From: an uncultured Collinsella sp.
GTDB lineage: Bacteria > Actinomycetota > Coriobacteriia > Coriobacteriales > Coriobacteriaceae
Assembly (NCBI GenBank): GCA_902494625.1
Contig: CABUUB010000003.1
Location: forward strand, 1 to 64,000
DNA: 64,000 bases
Reading direction: 5' to 3'
The translations under genes were made by a program, and so were the position numbers. Position 1 is the first letter of the stretch; each line of letters starts with the position of its first letter. The notes beneath the pieces are model-generated. The model had not been told where the DNA came from. It saw only the letters and a program-made list of their open reading frames with translations, and ran no database searches. Of the stretch, positions 44,461-52,862 are shown piece after piece.

Positions 44461-44490
44461 TTGACAGCACTTACGTGGAGCTGATAAAGT
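44461..44490 (+). promoter_or_regulatory. Strong promoter of the rpmG-secE-nusG cluster
   Basis: TTGACA (44461-44466), 18-nt spacer, TAAAGT (44485-44490), preceded by the same GAGGTTTTC element as the tRNA-tuf promoter. Confidence 0.85.
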
Positions 44491-44535
44491 AACAACTCGT
44501 GCCCGTACGGGGCGGAAATGAAAGGTTCAGGATAC

Positions 44536-44685
44536 ATGCGTACTCTAGTTACTCTTGCGTGCACTGAGTGCAAGCGCCGCAACTATACGACCACCAAGAA
44601 CAAGTCGACCATGCCTGATCGTATGGAGATCAAGAAGTATTGCCCCTGGTGCCGTCACCACACGCTGCACAAAGAGACTCGCTAG
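44536..44685 (+). CDS. rpmG: 50S ribosomal protein L33 (zinc-binding form)
   Basis: A 49-residue ribosomal protein: [19 protein letters not shown] at the start and [17 protein letters not shown] at the end. Two CxxC pairs make it the zinc-ribbon (C+) type. It precedes tRNA-Trp and secE, the usual place of rpmG in Gram-positive bacteria. Confidence 0.96.
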   Translation: MRTLVTLACTECKRRNYTTTKNKSTMPDRMEIKKYCPWCRHHTLHKETR

Positions 44686-44698
44686 TCTCTAGTCACAT

Positions 44699-44774
44699 AC
44701 GCCAGTAGTTCAATTGGTAGAGCATCGGTCTCCAAAACCGAGTGTTGAGGGTTCGAGTCCTTCCTGGCGTGCCA
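44699..44774 (+). tRNA. tRNA-Trp (CCA anticodon)
   Basis: 76-nt cloverleaf with CCA; acceptor ACGCCAG/CTGGCGT, anticodon stem TCGGT/ACCGA around CTCCAAA (anticodon CCA). Confidence 0.95.
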
Positions 44775-44783
44775 GTCATTATT

Positions 44784-44815
44784 CCGTAAGCTCCCATTTG
44801 GGGGCTTACGGTTTA
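44784..44815 (+). terminator. Hairpin between tRNA-Trp and secE
   Basis: CCGTAAGCTCCC and GGGGGCTTACGG arms with a short loop, followed by TTTACTC. It may terminate partially, since secE starts 36 nt later without another clear promoter. Confidence 0.7.
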
Positions 44816-44850
44816 CTCATGTATAAGCGCATTGCGCGGAGGTAACCCAA

Positions 44851-45189
44851 ATGGCCAACAAGAAGAACAAGAAGAAGGCTCAGCAGCCGGCACCTGCCAA
44901 CAGCGCTGCCGCCAACTCCAAGGTTGAGGCCAAGAAGGCCGTTGCCAAGAAGAACGAGAAGGCTGCGAAGTCCAAGAAGAACGAGAAGCCTGGTTTCTTC
45001 GCCCGCACCAAGAAGTATTTCGCTTCGGTCAAGTCCGAGATGAAGCGTGTCACGTGGCCCGACAAGAAGGAACTCGTGAACTACTCGGTCGTCGTTTGCG
45101 CTTCTCTGGTCGTCGTCGGCGTCGTCATCGCTCTGCTCGATGCTGGCTTTGGCGAGGCTCTTGCTCTGTTCTCTGGATTGAGGGGCTAA
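44851..45189 (+). CDS. secE: Preprotein translocase subunit SecE
   Basis: 112 residues: a Lys/Ala-rich N-terminal half (residues 1-50), an amphipathic region (VKSEMKRVTWPDKKELVNYS, conserved in SecE) and one C-terminal membrane helix. Part of the SecYEG channel. GGAGG precedes the ATG, and nusG begins 3 nt after the stop, the universal secE-nusG order. Confidence 0.95.
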   Translation: MANKKNKKKAQQPAPANSAAANSKVEAKKAVAKKNEKAAKSKKNEKPGFFARTKKYFASVKSEMKRVTWPDKKELVNYSVVVCASLVVVGVVIALLDAGFGEALALFSGLRG

Positions 45190-45192
45190 ACC

Positions 45193-45729
45193 ATGTCTAA
45201 GCGTTGGTACGTCGTTCACACTTACTCCGGATACGAGAACCGCGTAAAGTCCGATCTCGAGCATCGTATCGAGACCATGGGCATGCAGGACCGTATCTTT
45301 GATATCGAGATTCCTATGGAGCGCGTCACCGAGATCAAAGAGGGTGGCAAGCGCGAGACCAAGGATTCCAAGATCTTCCCGGGTTATGTCCTGGTCCGCA
45401 TGGAGATGGATGACGATGCTTGGACGTGTGTTCGCAACACGCCCGGCGTCACCGGTTTCCTAGGCGGCAACGGCAAGCCCGCTCCGCTTTCCCGTGACGA
45501 GTACAACAAGATGACTCGTCGTCCCGGTAAGGGCGATTCGCCCAAGCGCACCTCGGTTGATATTCAGGTCGGCACGTCCGTCCGCGTCACCGATGGCCCG
45601 CTTACCGACTTTGATGGCAAGGTCTCCGAGGTTAACACCGAGGCTGGCAAGCTCAAGGTCACGCTGATGATCTTTGGCCGCGAGACGCCGGTCGAGCTCG
45701 ACTTTAACCAGGTCGCTGTCATCGCTTAA
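45193..45729 (+). CDS. nusG: Transcription termination/antitermination factor NusG
   Basis: 178 residues: N-terminal NGN domain (WYVVHTYSGYENRVK, then FPGYVLVRMEMDD) that binds RNA polymerase and a C-terminal KOW domain (VRVTDGPLTDFDGKVSEV). It links transcription to Rho or the ribosome. Next come rplK and rplA, as in most bacteria. Confidence 0.96.
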   Translation: MSKRWYVVHTYSGYENRVKSDLEHRIETMGMQDRIFDIEIPMERVTEIKEGGKRETKDSKIFPGYVLVRMEMDDDAWTCVRNTPGVTGFLGGNGKPAPLSRDEYNKMTRRPGKGDSPKRTSVDIQVGTSVRVTDGPLTDFDGKVSEVNTEAGKLKVTLMIFGRETPVELDFNQVAVIA

Positions 45730-45849
45730 GTTTTCGTCCGTTCGCGCGAGCGTGCTTCTTCTGTGACTGCTCATCTCAGGAGTGCTTCTAACACGTGCGT
45801 GCTTACGATATAGCAAGTACTTCACACTCGTGATTCGAAAGGAATGACC

Positions 45850-46278
45850 ATGGCTGAGAAGAAGGTTGCCAACGTCATTAAGCTCCAGATTCCTGCTGGT
45901 GCAGCTAACCCCGCTCCTCCCGTCGGCCCCGCTCTGGGCGCTGCTGGCGTGAACATCATGCAGTTCTGCCAGGCCTTTAACGCCGAGACGCAGGACAAGA
46001 AGGGCGACATCATCCCCGTTGAGATCTCTGTCTACGAGGATAAGTCCTTCTCCTTCATCACCAAGACCCCGCCGGCGGCTCACCTCATCAAGAAGGAGCT
46101 GAACCTCAAGTCTGGTTCCGCTAAGCCCCAGGCCGACAAGGTTGGTCAGCTCTCCCAGGAGCAGCTCACCAAGATCGCCGAGATCAAGATGCCGGACCTC
46201 AATGCCAACGACATTGACGCCGCCAAGAAGATCATCGCCGGTACCGCCCGTTCCATGGGCGTCACCATCGCTGAGTAG
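45850..46278 (+). CDS. rplK: 50S ribosomal protein L11
   Basis: 142 residues with [20 protein letters not shown] at the N-terminus and the C-terminal rRNA-binding domain ([10 protein letters not shown]). It forms the GTPase-associated centre with L10/L12. The second ATG (45850) is chosen because AAAGGA is 6 nt before it; an ATG two codons earlier is too close. Confidence 0.97.
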   Translation: MAEKKVANVIKLQIPAGAANPAPPVGPALGAAGVNIMQFCQAFNAETQDKKGDIIPVEISVYEDKSFSFITKTPPAAHLIKKELNLKSGSAKPQADKVGQLSQEQLTKIAEIKMPDLNANDIDAAKKIIAGTARSMGVTIAE

Positions 46279-46291
46279 CGATTTCTTATGG

Positions 46292-46324
46292 TAACGACGG
46301 GTGCTCCGACCGGGGCGCCCGTTA
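46292..46324 (+). promoter_or_regulatory. Intercistronic hairpin between rplK and rplA
   Basis: TAACG...GGGTGCTCCG pairs with CGGGGCGCCCGTTA through G-U pairs and a bulge, 72 nt before rplA. It could be an mRNA site for L1 autoregulation or a processing hairpin; not verified. Confidence 0.45.
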
Positions 46325-46395
46325 AATGTGTGCAATAGGGCACACGATACGATGTGGGAGGGCTCACGCCCGTTTAACCACAGGAGGTAATGCAC

Positions 46396-47103
46396 ATGGC
46401 TAAGCATGGTAAGAGCTATAACGCCGCTGCCGAGAAGATCGACCGCGCCACGCTCTACACCCCCCTTCAGGCTGCCAAGCTCATCAAGGAGCTCGACACC
46501 GCCAAGTTCGACGAGACCGTCGAGGCCCACTTCCGTCTGGGCATCGATACTCGTAAGGCTGACCAGAACATCCGTGGTTCCATCTCCCTGCCCCACGGCA
46601 CCGGCAAGACCGTTCGTGTTGCAGTCTTCGCCGAGGGCGAGAAGGCCCGCGAGGCTGAGGCTGCCGGCGCCGACATCATCGGTTCCGACGAGCTCGTCGC
46701 CCAGATTCAGAAGGGCGAGATCAACTTCGACGCCGCTATCGCTACGCCGAACATGATGGCCAAGGTTGGCCGCATCGGTAAGATCCTTGGTCCCCGTGGC
46801 CTCATGCCGAACCCCAAGCTCGGCACCGTGACCATGGACGTCGCCAAGATGGTCTCCGAGCTCAAGGCTGGCCGTGTTGAGTACCGCGCCGACCGCTACG
46901 GCATCTGCCACGTGCCCCTGGGCAAGAAGTCCTTCTCTGAGCAGCAGCTCGTCGAGAACTACGCTGCCCTGTACACCGAGATCCTGCGCGTCAAGCCCTC
47001 TTCTGCTAAGGGCAAGTACGTCAAGTCCATCTCCGTGTCTTCCACCATGGGCCCTGGCGTCAAGGTCGATCCCGCTGTCCAGCGTGACTTCCTGGCTGAG
47101 TAA
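46396..47103 (+). CDS. rplA: 50S ribosomal protein L1
   Basis: 235 residues with the L1 blocks: [35 protein letters not shown] and [12 protein letters not shown]. It builds the L1 stalk and usually represses its own operon. ATG 46396 has AGGAGG 8 nt upstream; an earlier ATG at 46390 is too close to it. It is followed by a terminator and unrelated genes, so rplJ and rplL are not adjacent. Confidence 0.96.
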   Translation: MAKHGKSYNAAAEKIDRATLYTPLQAAKLIKELDTAKFDETVEAHFRLGIDTRKADQNIRGSISLPHGTGKTVRVAVFAEGEKAREAEAAGADIIGSDELVAQIQKGEINFDAAIATPNMMAKVGRIGKILGPRGLMPNPKLGTVTMDVAKMVSELKAGRVEYRADRYGICHVPLGKKSFSEQQLVENYAALYTEILRVKPSSAKGKYVKSISVSSTMGPGVKVDPAVQRDFLAE

Positions 47104-47140
47104 CTGCTAGTTACTGCCTGAGCAAAGCAAGCATTGCTAA

Positions 47141-47178
47141 AGAAACCCGGTTCCGCCTCGTGTGGGACCGGGTTTCTT
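47141..47178 (+). terminator. Terminator of rplA
   Basis: AGAAACCCGGTTCC and GGGACCGGGTTTCT arms followed by TGCTATC. The stem has an AAA/TTT base as typical for bidirectional terminators. Confidence 0.85.
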
Positions 47179-47193
47179 GCTATCGCGTGCCAA

Positions 47194-47231
47194 AACCACC
47201 TCAAAGGGGACAGGTCCCCTTTGAGGTGGTT
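47194..47231. repeat. Dispersed hairpin repeat (copy at metallophosphoesterase 3' end)
   Basis: Perfect 17-bp arms AACCACCTCAAAGGGGA and its complement with loop CAGG, so the tip reads GGGGACAGGTCCCC. It overlaps the stop codon of the minus-strand metallophosphoesterase gene (47230-47232). Confidence 0.85.
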
Positions 47232-47940
47232 ACCAGGGTGTTCTGGCGGTAGAGGACTCAATGGCCTCGTGGCGCTTGAGCTCGCGGCGCATGGTTTGCG
47301 AGTTGAGCCAGGCTGCCTGCCAGCCACGGATGGGGTAGCGCGTCTGGTCGAGCTCAAACTGCGTATAGCCGCAGGCGTTGATGATCGTCGTTCCACACAC
47401 ATGCTGCCGCTCACGCTGAAAATCGTAACCGTAGCTTTGGTGTACATGCCCATGCACCATGTAGTCGGCTCCCCAGGACTCAAGCGCCGTGTTAAAGCAC
47501 TCAAACCCTCGATGCGGTAGATCGTCCAGATCACCCATACCGGCGGCGGGCGCATGGGTAAGCAGAATGTCGCACCCGCCGACCATCCTAACCTTACGCG
47601 ACAGCTTACGCATACGCTTGGACATCTCGCGTTCGGTGTACATGTTGGCGCCGTCGCGATAACGCATGGACCCGCCAAGGCCCGCAATGCGAATCCCTCG
47701 GTACGTGTACACGCTGTCTTCTACGCAGATACATCCGCCCGGTGCATGACGTGCGTAGCGGTCATCGTGATTGCCACGCACGTAGATGAGTGGTTTGTTG
47801 ATGACCGTAACCAAAAACTCAAGATAGTCCGGGTCCAGATCGCCGGCGGACAAAATCAGGTCGACGCCCTCAAAGCGTTCCTTGCGAAAGCACTCCCAAA
47901 GGCATCGTTCTTCGGTATCGGCTATGGCAAGGATTTTCAT
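47230..47940 (-). CDS. Calcineurin-like metallophosphoesterase
   Basis: 236 residues with the metallophosphatase signature in order: ILAIADTEE (D-x-E in place of the usual D-x-H), AGDLDPDYL (GD), RGNHDDR (GNHD), LLTHAPA (TH) and VHGHVH (GHxH). It belongs to the small cytosolic YfcE/MJ0936-like group of phosphodiesterases or phosphatases; the substrate is unknown. Its ATG overlaps the stop codon of the upstream BMP-like gene by 4 nt, so the two are translated together and probably work together. Confidence 0.82.
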   Translation of the reverse strand: MKILAIADTEERCLWECFRKERFEGVDLILSAGDLDPDYLEFLVTVINKPLIYVRGNHDDRYARHAPGGCICVEDSVYTYRGIRIAGLGGSMRYRDGANMYTEREMSKRMRKLSRKVRMVGGCDILLTHAPAAGMGDLDDLPHRGFECFNTALESWGADYMVHGHVHQSYGYDFQRERQHVCGTTIINACGYTQFELDQTRYPIRGWQAAWLNSQTMRRELKRHEAIESSTARTPW

Positions 47941-49853
47941 AGGGCAGGGACTTTCGGCTCATCGTCGAGCTGCGGAATGGTGCCTACCACGTTATCCGCC
48001 AGCCAATTCATCTCGACAATCTGCGTGCTCGGCAGCGGAGGGAAGCCTTCGATCTGTACCACGCCGTTCTGACTGTGAAGCTCGCCGCCAAAGGGGTTGA
48101 TGGATCCCTCGACAATGCCGTTGCGGAGCAACTGCACGAGTTTGCGCGTCTGGTAGGGTAGGCCCGGAGCGTAACGGATGTCGATAACGCCGGAGCTCAT
48201 GCCGTACCAGTAGTTGACGGCGCGCACTTGGCTGTCATCGCTGGTCTCGTCCCACGTGCCGTGCAGAAGGCTGCGAACGATGAGCTCGTAGTAACGGCCC
48301 CAGTTCCATACCGGCATGGCGATGCCGGAAACCTTGCCATCGACCAGGCGGTGGAGTCCGTAAGCCGTAGGGTCTTCGAGCGACTTTGACATGTCAGCGC
48401 CGGTCATGACGCTCACGCCTTCGCGGCACATGGCCTCGGCAAGACCGCCGGCGGGCACATCGCCCCAGGTGAGGATAATTTGCGCGCGGGGGTCGAGCAG
48501 CGAGGCGCCGATGGCAAAGGCATTGATCTCGCTGAGCGCGCCGGATGCGAAGACCGACGCGTGGTAGCCGATGCGATGGTTGTCCGCCATGCTGGCGGCA
48601 AGGGCGCCCAGGAGGAACTTGGCCTCGTACATCTTGCCAAAGTACGAACGGACGCTTTGGTGGGGAAGGCCGATAGAGCAGTTAAGGAACCGAACCTGGG
48701 GATACTCAACGGCAGCTCTGAGCGTGTATTCCATCAGGCGGTGCGAGGTCGAGAAGATGACGTTGTCTCCATGTTTGACAGCCGTTTCCACGGCGGCGTA
48801 GAACACGTCCGGATCGTGACAGTCCTCGAACGCCTCGGTGCGCACGATGCCGTCAAAGTGCTCATCGAGATACTGACGCCCTTGGTCGTGCAGACTGTCC
48901 CAGCTCGACGCCGCACAGGGGAACTCATGGATAAAGGCGATACGCAGGGGGTTGGCCGCCGAATAGACAGTCTTGCCCATAAAGAAGTTGAGCACGCCAG
49001 AGGTGGACTTGGCGGGCGACTCCCCCTCATCGACGCTCGGCGCTTCGACAAGATCGACCTTGTCCTCGTCATTTTTGCCGGCAATGACCAGCTCGCGCCA
49101 AATCTTGCACAGGCGGTTTACGACGATATCCGTCGGCGTATCCAGCAGGCGGTCCTGGTTGTACACATTGAGGTAAACGAGCATGGCGTCGGCGGGCGTA
49201 ATGTCCAGGTGGTCGCCGCCTGCGCGAAGGTAGGCGCGCTTAAAGAGCAGGAAGGTGTGGCGCAGGTAGTCGACCTTTTTCTGCGGCCATTTTTCGATAA
49301 GGTTCTGACCGAGCATCTTGGCGAGCGTCTCGTAGCTTCCCTCACGCGAGAACTCGATCTCGTATAGGGGGCAGACGCGCCAAAACGCGCAGAATTCACC
49401 GTACAGGCGGCTTTCGACGGAATCCCATGTGCCGGGGTAGAGACGGGTAACCCTGGCCGAAACCGTTGGAGCGTCCAGGAATTTGAGGACACTGACGCGT
49501 TTGTTGCCTTCCTGGACATAGAACCGATGCATGAACTCGGTGACGATGATGGGGTCGCGATAGCCCTCGGTTACCTGGATATCGTAGAGGTTGGACCACT
49601 TGCGGGCGAACTCGGTGTTAAACGGCAGCAGGGGCATAAAGTTGCATGAAAAGGCGGACTGACGGCCTTTGGTGACCGTGCCGACGACCATTTCGAGCGG
49701 AATATCCCGCAGGCCGACGCTCACTCGCTGACCTAAGGGGAGCTGAGCAACCAAGCTATCGAGGTCCGTAAGGTATGGATGCTCGCTTTGGCTAATGGCG
49801 CGACGGCGTCCCTGCTCGCCGCGCTTGCGTGCTTGACGATAGGCCTCTTCCAT
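47937..49853 (-). CDS. ParB/Srx-like domain fused to BMP (PnrA-like) domain, cytoplasmic
   Basis: 638 residues with no signal peptide or lipobox: the N-terminus is Arg/Gln/Glu-rich. Residues about 45-140 look like a ParB/sulfiredoxin-type fold (IPLEMVVGT, PIIVTEFMHRFYVQEGNKRV, where EGNKRV resembles the ParB EGxxR core). Residues about 300-580 resemble basic membrane proteins (RIAFIHEF, VIFSTSH, FLNCSIGLP, KMYEAKFLLGALAASM), which in Gram-positives are nucleoside-binding lipoproteins. Without export the BMP half is more likely a cytoplasmic nucleoside sensor (inference). GGGAG precedes the ATG; a metallophosphoesterase overlaps its 3' end. Confidence 0.72.
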   Translation of the reverse strand: MEEAYRQARKRGEQGRRRAISQSEHPYLTDLDSLVAQLPLGQRVSVGLRDIPLEMVVGTVTKGRQSAFSCNFMPLLPFNTEFARKWSNLYDIQVTEGYRDPIIVTEFMHRFYVQEGNKRVSVLKFLDAPTVSARVTRLYPGTWDSVESRLYGEFCAFWRVCPLYEIEFSREGSYETLAKMLGQNLIEKWPQKKVDYLRHTFLLFKRAYLRAGGDHLDITPADAMLVYLNVYNQDRLLDTPTDIVVNRLCKIWRELVIAGKNDEDKVDLVEAPSVDEGESPAKSTSGVLNFFMGKTVYSAANPLRIAFIHEFPCAASSWDSLHDQGRQYLDEHFDGIVRTEAFEDCHDPDVFYAAVETAVKHGDNVIFSTSHRLMEYTLRAAVEYPQVRFLNCSIGLPHQSVRSYFGKMYEAKFLLGALAASMADNHRIGYHASVFASGALSEINAFAIGASLLDPRAQIILTWGDVPAGGLAEAMCREGVSVMTGADMSKSLEDPTAYGLHRLVDGKVSGIAMPVWNWGRYYELIVRSLLHGTWDETSDDSQVRAVNYWYGMSSGVIDIRYAPGLPYQTRKLVQLLRNGIVEGSINPFGGELHSQNGVVQIEGFPPLPSTQIVEMNWLADNVVGTIPQLDDEPKVPAL

Positions 49854-49908
49854 GGTGTCTACTCCCTTAGTCGTTTAAACAACGATATGAACCATGGTAC
49901 CACGAATG

Positions 49909-49948
49909 AAAACCACTACAAAGATGCCTGTCCCCTTTGCGGTGGTTT
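49909..49948. repeat. Dispersed hairpin repeat (copy at mscS 3' end)
   Basis: Arms AAAACCACTACAAAG and CTTTGCGGTGGTTT pair with one G-U and one mismatch; the loop contains CCTGTCCCC (GGGGACAGG on the minus strand). It abuts the stop codon of the minus-strand mscS gene. Confidence 0.75.
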
Positions 49949-50714
49949 AGGCGATGATGGGGGCGATGGCGCGGATGCAGGCGTCGGCTGCCGTGAAAGT
50001 AGTGCTGTCGTCGCTGACGATAAAGATGATCTTTCCTTTGATGCCAAAGTCGCCGATTTCGCTAAAGAGTACGTAGGGCTCCTTGTCAAAGCCCGAGATG
50101 GGCGAGACGGCCGTTTTGGTTGCGCTCGTGAGCTCGTCTGCCAGCACGTCAAGGGAGGCCCACTTAGACGTGTCCTTTACGGCAACGGGCACGGCCACGC
50201 GCCCAAAGGGCATCAAATGCACGAGCGTGTTCTTGGAGATGTTGGAATTGGGCACAATGATGGTCTGTCCACAGGCATCCTCAATCGTCGTATGACGCCA
50301 AGTGATGTCTTGGACAACGCCGGATACGCCGCCGACCTCGATATTGTCGCCGGGTTTGATGATGCCCATAAAGGTCACCTGCATGCCGCCGATAAGGTTT
50401 GATAGCGTGTCCTGAAAGCCGAGCGAGATGGCGATGCCGCCGACGCCAAGAGCGGCGACGAGGGCGTTTGCATTAATGCCAAAACAGTTGTCGAGGATAA
50501 AGCTGCCGCCAATCATCCAGATGACGGCGCGCGCGATGTTGATGAAGATACTCGATGCCGGAAGCGGGTTATCGTCTCGGTTAAGCAGATGGTTCAGGGT
50601 CTTGGATACGACCTTGGCGGCGACGGCGGTGCCTATCGCCAAGATGACGGCCCAGATGATGTTGTGGACCCACCGTTGCTCAAAGAAATGAAGAATCGGC
50701 TCAAACAATTCCAT
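49947..50714 (-). CDS. Small-conductance mechanosensitive channel, MscS family
   Basis: 255 residues: three membrane segments, the pore helix (ANALVAALGVGGIAISLGFQ, Gly/Ala-rich as in MscS TM3), the beta domain (GIIKPGDNIEVGGVSGVV) and a C-terminal alpha/beta region. It would release solutes on hypo-osmotic shock. The ATG at 50714 has GGAGG-like bases (AAGGAGG) about 11 nt upstream. Confidence 0.9.
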   Translation of the reverse strand: MELFEPILHFFEQRWVHNIIWAVILAIGTAVAAKVVSKTLNHLLNRDDNPLPASSIFINIARAVIWMIGGSFILDNCFGINANALVAALGVGGIAISLGFQDTLSNLIGGMQVTFMGIIKPGDNIEVGGVSGVVQDITWRHTTIEDACGQTIIVPNSNISKNTLVHLMPFGRVAVPVAVKDTSKWASLDVLADELTSATKTAVSPISGFDKEPYVLFSEIGDFGIKGKIIFIVSDDSTTFTAADACIRAIAPIIA

Positions 50715-50760
50715 GTAGGGAAAACCTCCTTATGATCGTCCAACCATGATACCCACCAAG

Positions 50761-50787
50761 AAGCCCGTCCGATCACATCGGACGGGC
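50761..50787 (-). terminator. Terminator upstream of mscS
   Basis: GGCCCGTCCGAT and ATCGGACGGGC arms with a 3-nt loop, followed on the minus strand by TTCTTGG. It separates the ABC transporter operon from mscS. Confidence 0.75.
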
Positions 50788-50955
50788 CGATAACTTGAGA
50801 TGGGGTGGCCGCGGTGGCGTAAGCTGGGGCGCCGGCGAGCACGCCGGCAAGGAGTGCGGCGGTCAAGGCGAGACGGGGAAGAGAGCTTCTCGTGGCAGTT
50901 TCCTTAGTCCTTAACCAGTAGTTCCTGCTGACGCTGGATTATCGACATAATATGC

Positions 50956-50996
50956 GAAAACCGCCGCAAGGGCCTCTGTCCCTTTGCGGCGGTTTT
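50956..50996. repeat. Dispersed hairpin repeat (copy between ABC operon and mscS)
   Basis: Arms AAAACCGCCGCAAGGG and CCCTTTGCGGCGGTTTT with a one-base bulge; loop CCTCTGT (GGGACAGAGG on the minus strand). It lies 9 nt from the next copy. Confidence 0.75.
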
Positions 50997-51004
50997 GGCG
51001 TTTG

Positions 51005-51050
51005 CGCAGATAAAACCTACCAAAATAAACCTGTCCCTTTTTGGCAGGTT
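51005..51050 (-). repeat. Dispersed hairpin repeat with GGGACAGG loop (copy 2)
   Basis: Perfect inverse copy (46 of 46 bp) of 17016-17061. As there, it lies at the stop codon of a gene, here the ABC transporter ATPase. Confidence 0.9.
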
Positions 51051-51845
51051 TTAGCTTAGCAGCATGCGGTCGTTGGCGAGCTCGCCGCCCGAGACCTCCT
51101 CGAACTTCTGCAGCAGGTCGGCCACGGTGAGCGACTTCTTCTCGTCGCCGGCCACGTCGTAGATCACATGGCCCTCGTGCATCATGATCAGACGGTTGCC
51201 CAGACGGATGGCGTCGTTCATGTTGTGCGTGACCATGAGCGTGGTCAGGTGGTTCTCGTCGACGATCTCCTCGGTCAGGTTGAGCACCTTAGAGGCCGTC
51301 TTGGGGTCGAGGGCCGCGGTGTGCTCGTCGAGCAGCAGCAGGCGCGGCCTGGTGAGCGTGGCCATCAACAGGGTGAGTGCCTGGCGCTGGCCGCCCGAGA
51401 GCAGGCCGACCTTGGCGTTGAGACGCGTGTCCAGACCAAGGTCCAGGCGCTTGAGCAGCTCAACGTACTCATCTTTCTCGGCCTTGGTGACGCCCCACGA
51501 AAGGCCGCGACGCTGGCCGCGACGCTTGGCGAGGGCCAGGTTCTCGGCGATTTGCATGTCGGCAGCGGTACCGCGCATGGGGTCCTGAAACACGCGGCCC
51601 AGGTACTTGGCGCGCTGCGACTCGCTCAGGCGCGAGATGTCGGTGCCGTCGAGCTCAATAACGCCCGAATCGAGCGGGTACACGCCGGCGATCATGTTGA
51701 GCAGCGTGGACTTGCCGGCGCCGTTGCCGCCGATCACGGTTACAAAGTCGCCGTCATTCAGGGTGAGGTCGACGCCGGTGAGCGCGCGCTTCTCGGTGAC
51801 GGTGCCCTTGTTAAAGGTCTTCTTGACGTGCGAGAGCTTAAGCAT
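51051..51845 (-). CDS. ABC transporter ATP-binding protein (TrpX/YufO-neighbour type)
   Basis: 264 residues from ATG 51845. Walker A GGNGAGKST, signature LLSGGQRQAL, Walker B LLLLDEHTAALDP (the residue after Glu is His, a feature of this family), and switch THNMNDA. It energises the permease and lipoprotein encoded upstream; its start overlaps the permease end by 8 nt. GAGG precedes the chosen ATG. Confidence 0.9.
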   Translation of the reverse strand: MLKLSHVKKTFNKGTVTEKRALTGVDLTLNDGDFVTVIGGNGAGKSTLLNMIAGVYPLDSGVIELDGTDISRLSESQRAKYLGRVFQDPMRGTAADMQIAENLALAKRRGQRRGLSWGVTKAEKDEYVELLKRLDLGLDTRLNAKVGLLSGGQRQALTLLMATLTRPRLLLLDEHTAALDPKTASKVLNLTEEIVDENHLTTLMVTHNMNDAIRLGNRLIMMHEGHVIYDVAGDEKKSLTVADLLQKFEEVSGGELANDRMLLS

Positions 51846-52761
51846 CTGCCTCATCCCCCTTCGTGTAGGAGCTGCGGAGCTTATAGCGCTCCCAAACCAC
51901 GGGTACGCACAGGGCCACAGCGACAATTACGGCGGAAAGCAGCTTCATGTCGTTGGCGTCCATGCCCAACTGCAGCACGATGGCGCGGATAAGGAAGTAC
52001 ACCACGGAGCCAAAGACGGCGGAGGCAAGACGGACGCTAAACTGCGTGAGGCCGCCGGGCAGCAGACGGCCGAGCACCTCACCGATAACAATGGCGGCAA
52101 GACCGATAACGATGGCACCGGTGCCCATACCAATGTCGGCATACTTTTGGCTCTGGCAGATGAGCGCGCCCGAAAGGCCGATGAGGGCGTTGGAGAGCAC
52201 GAGGGCGATCATCTTGGTGGAGTTGGTGTTGACGCCCAGGGCGCGGATCATGTACTCGTTGTTGCCGGTGGCGCGCAGCGCCGAGCCAATCTCGGTGCCA
52301 AAGAACCAATACAGGATGGCAACGATAGCCACGGCGAGCAGGATGCCCAAGATGATGGCAACGGTGGACTGCGGCAGGCCGGTCATATTGCTGACGGCCG
52401 AAAACACGGTGCCCTTGGCAAGAATTGGCGTATTGGACTTGCCCATGATGCGCAGGTTGATGGACCACAGGCTGATCTGGGTGAGGATTCCGGCGAGGAT
52501 CGCGGGAATCTCGAAGACGGTGGTCAAAATGCCCGTGACGGCACCCGCGATGGCGCCGGCGCACATACCGGCCAGCACGGCGAGCAGCGGGTCGACGTTG
52601 TTATTGACGATGAGCACAGCGCAGACGCAGCCGCCGAGGGCAAAGCTGCCGTCGCAGGTCATATCGGGAATGTCGAGCAGGCGGAACGTGATAAACACGC
52701 CAAGCACCATAATGCCCCAGAGGACGCCCTGCGAAACGGCGCCCTGCAATGCAATGAGCAT
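51838..52761 (-). CDS. ABC transporter permease (TrpX-type uptake system)
   Basis: 307 residues with about eight or nine membrane segments in the arrangement of branched-chain-amino-acid-type permeases of the PF02653 group. LLDIPDMTCDGSFALGG near the N-terminus is characteristic of the permeases paired with PF04392 binding proteins. AGGAGG precedes ATG 52761. Substrate probably an amino acid such as Trp or Tyr (inference from family). Confidence 0.88.
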   Translation of the reverse strand: MLIALQGAVSQGVLWGIMVLGVFITFRLLDIPDMTCDGSFALGGCVCAVLIVNNNVDPLLAVLAGMCAGAIAGAVTGILTTVFEIPAILAGILTQISLWSINLRIMGKSNTPILAKGTVFSAVSNMTGLPQSTVAIILGILLAVAIVAILYWFFGTEIGSALRATGNNEYMIRALGVNTNSTKMIALVLSNALIGLSGALICQSQKYADIGMGTGAIVIGLAAIVIGEVLGRLLPGGLTQFSVRLASAVFGSVVYFLIRAIVLQLGMDANDMKLLSAVIVAVALCVPVVWERYKLRSSYTKGDEADA

Positions 52762-52862
52762 GCTTCATACCTCCTAGGATAGGGTGGACACGTGATTCAC
52801 CATAATAGCGGTAACAATGCATAGAAGAGCTGCGGACAGACGTTTTGTTTTACCTGAAACAA

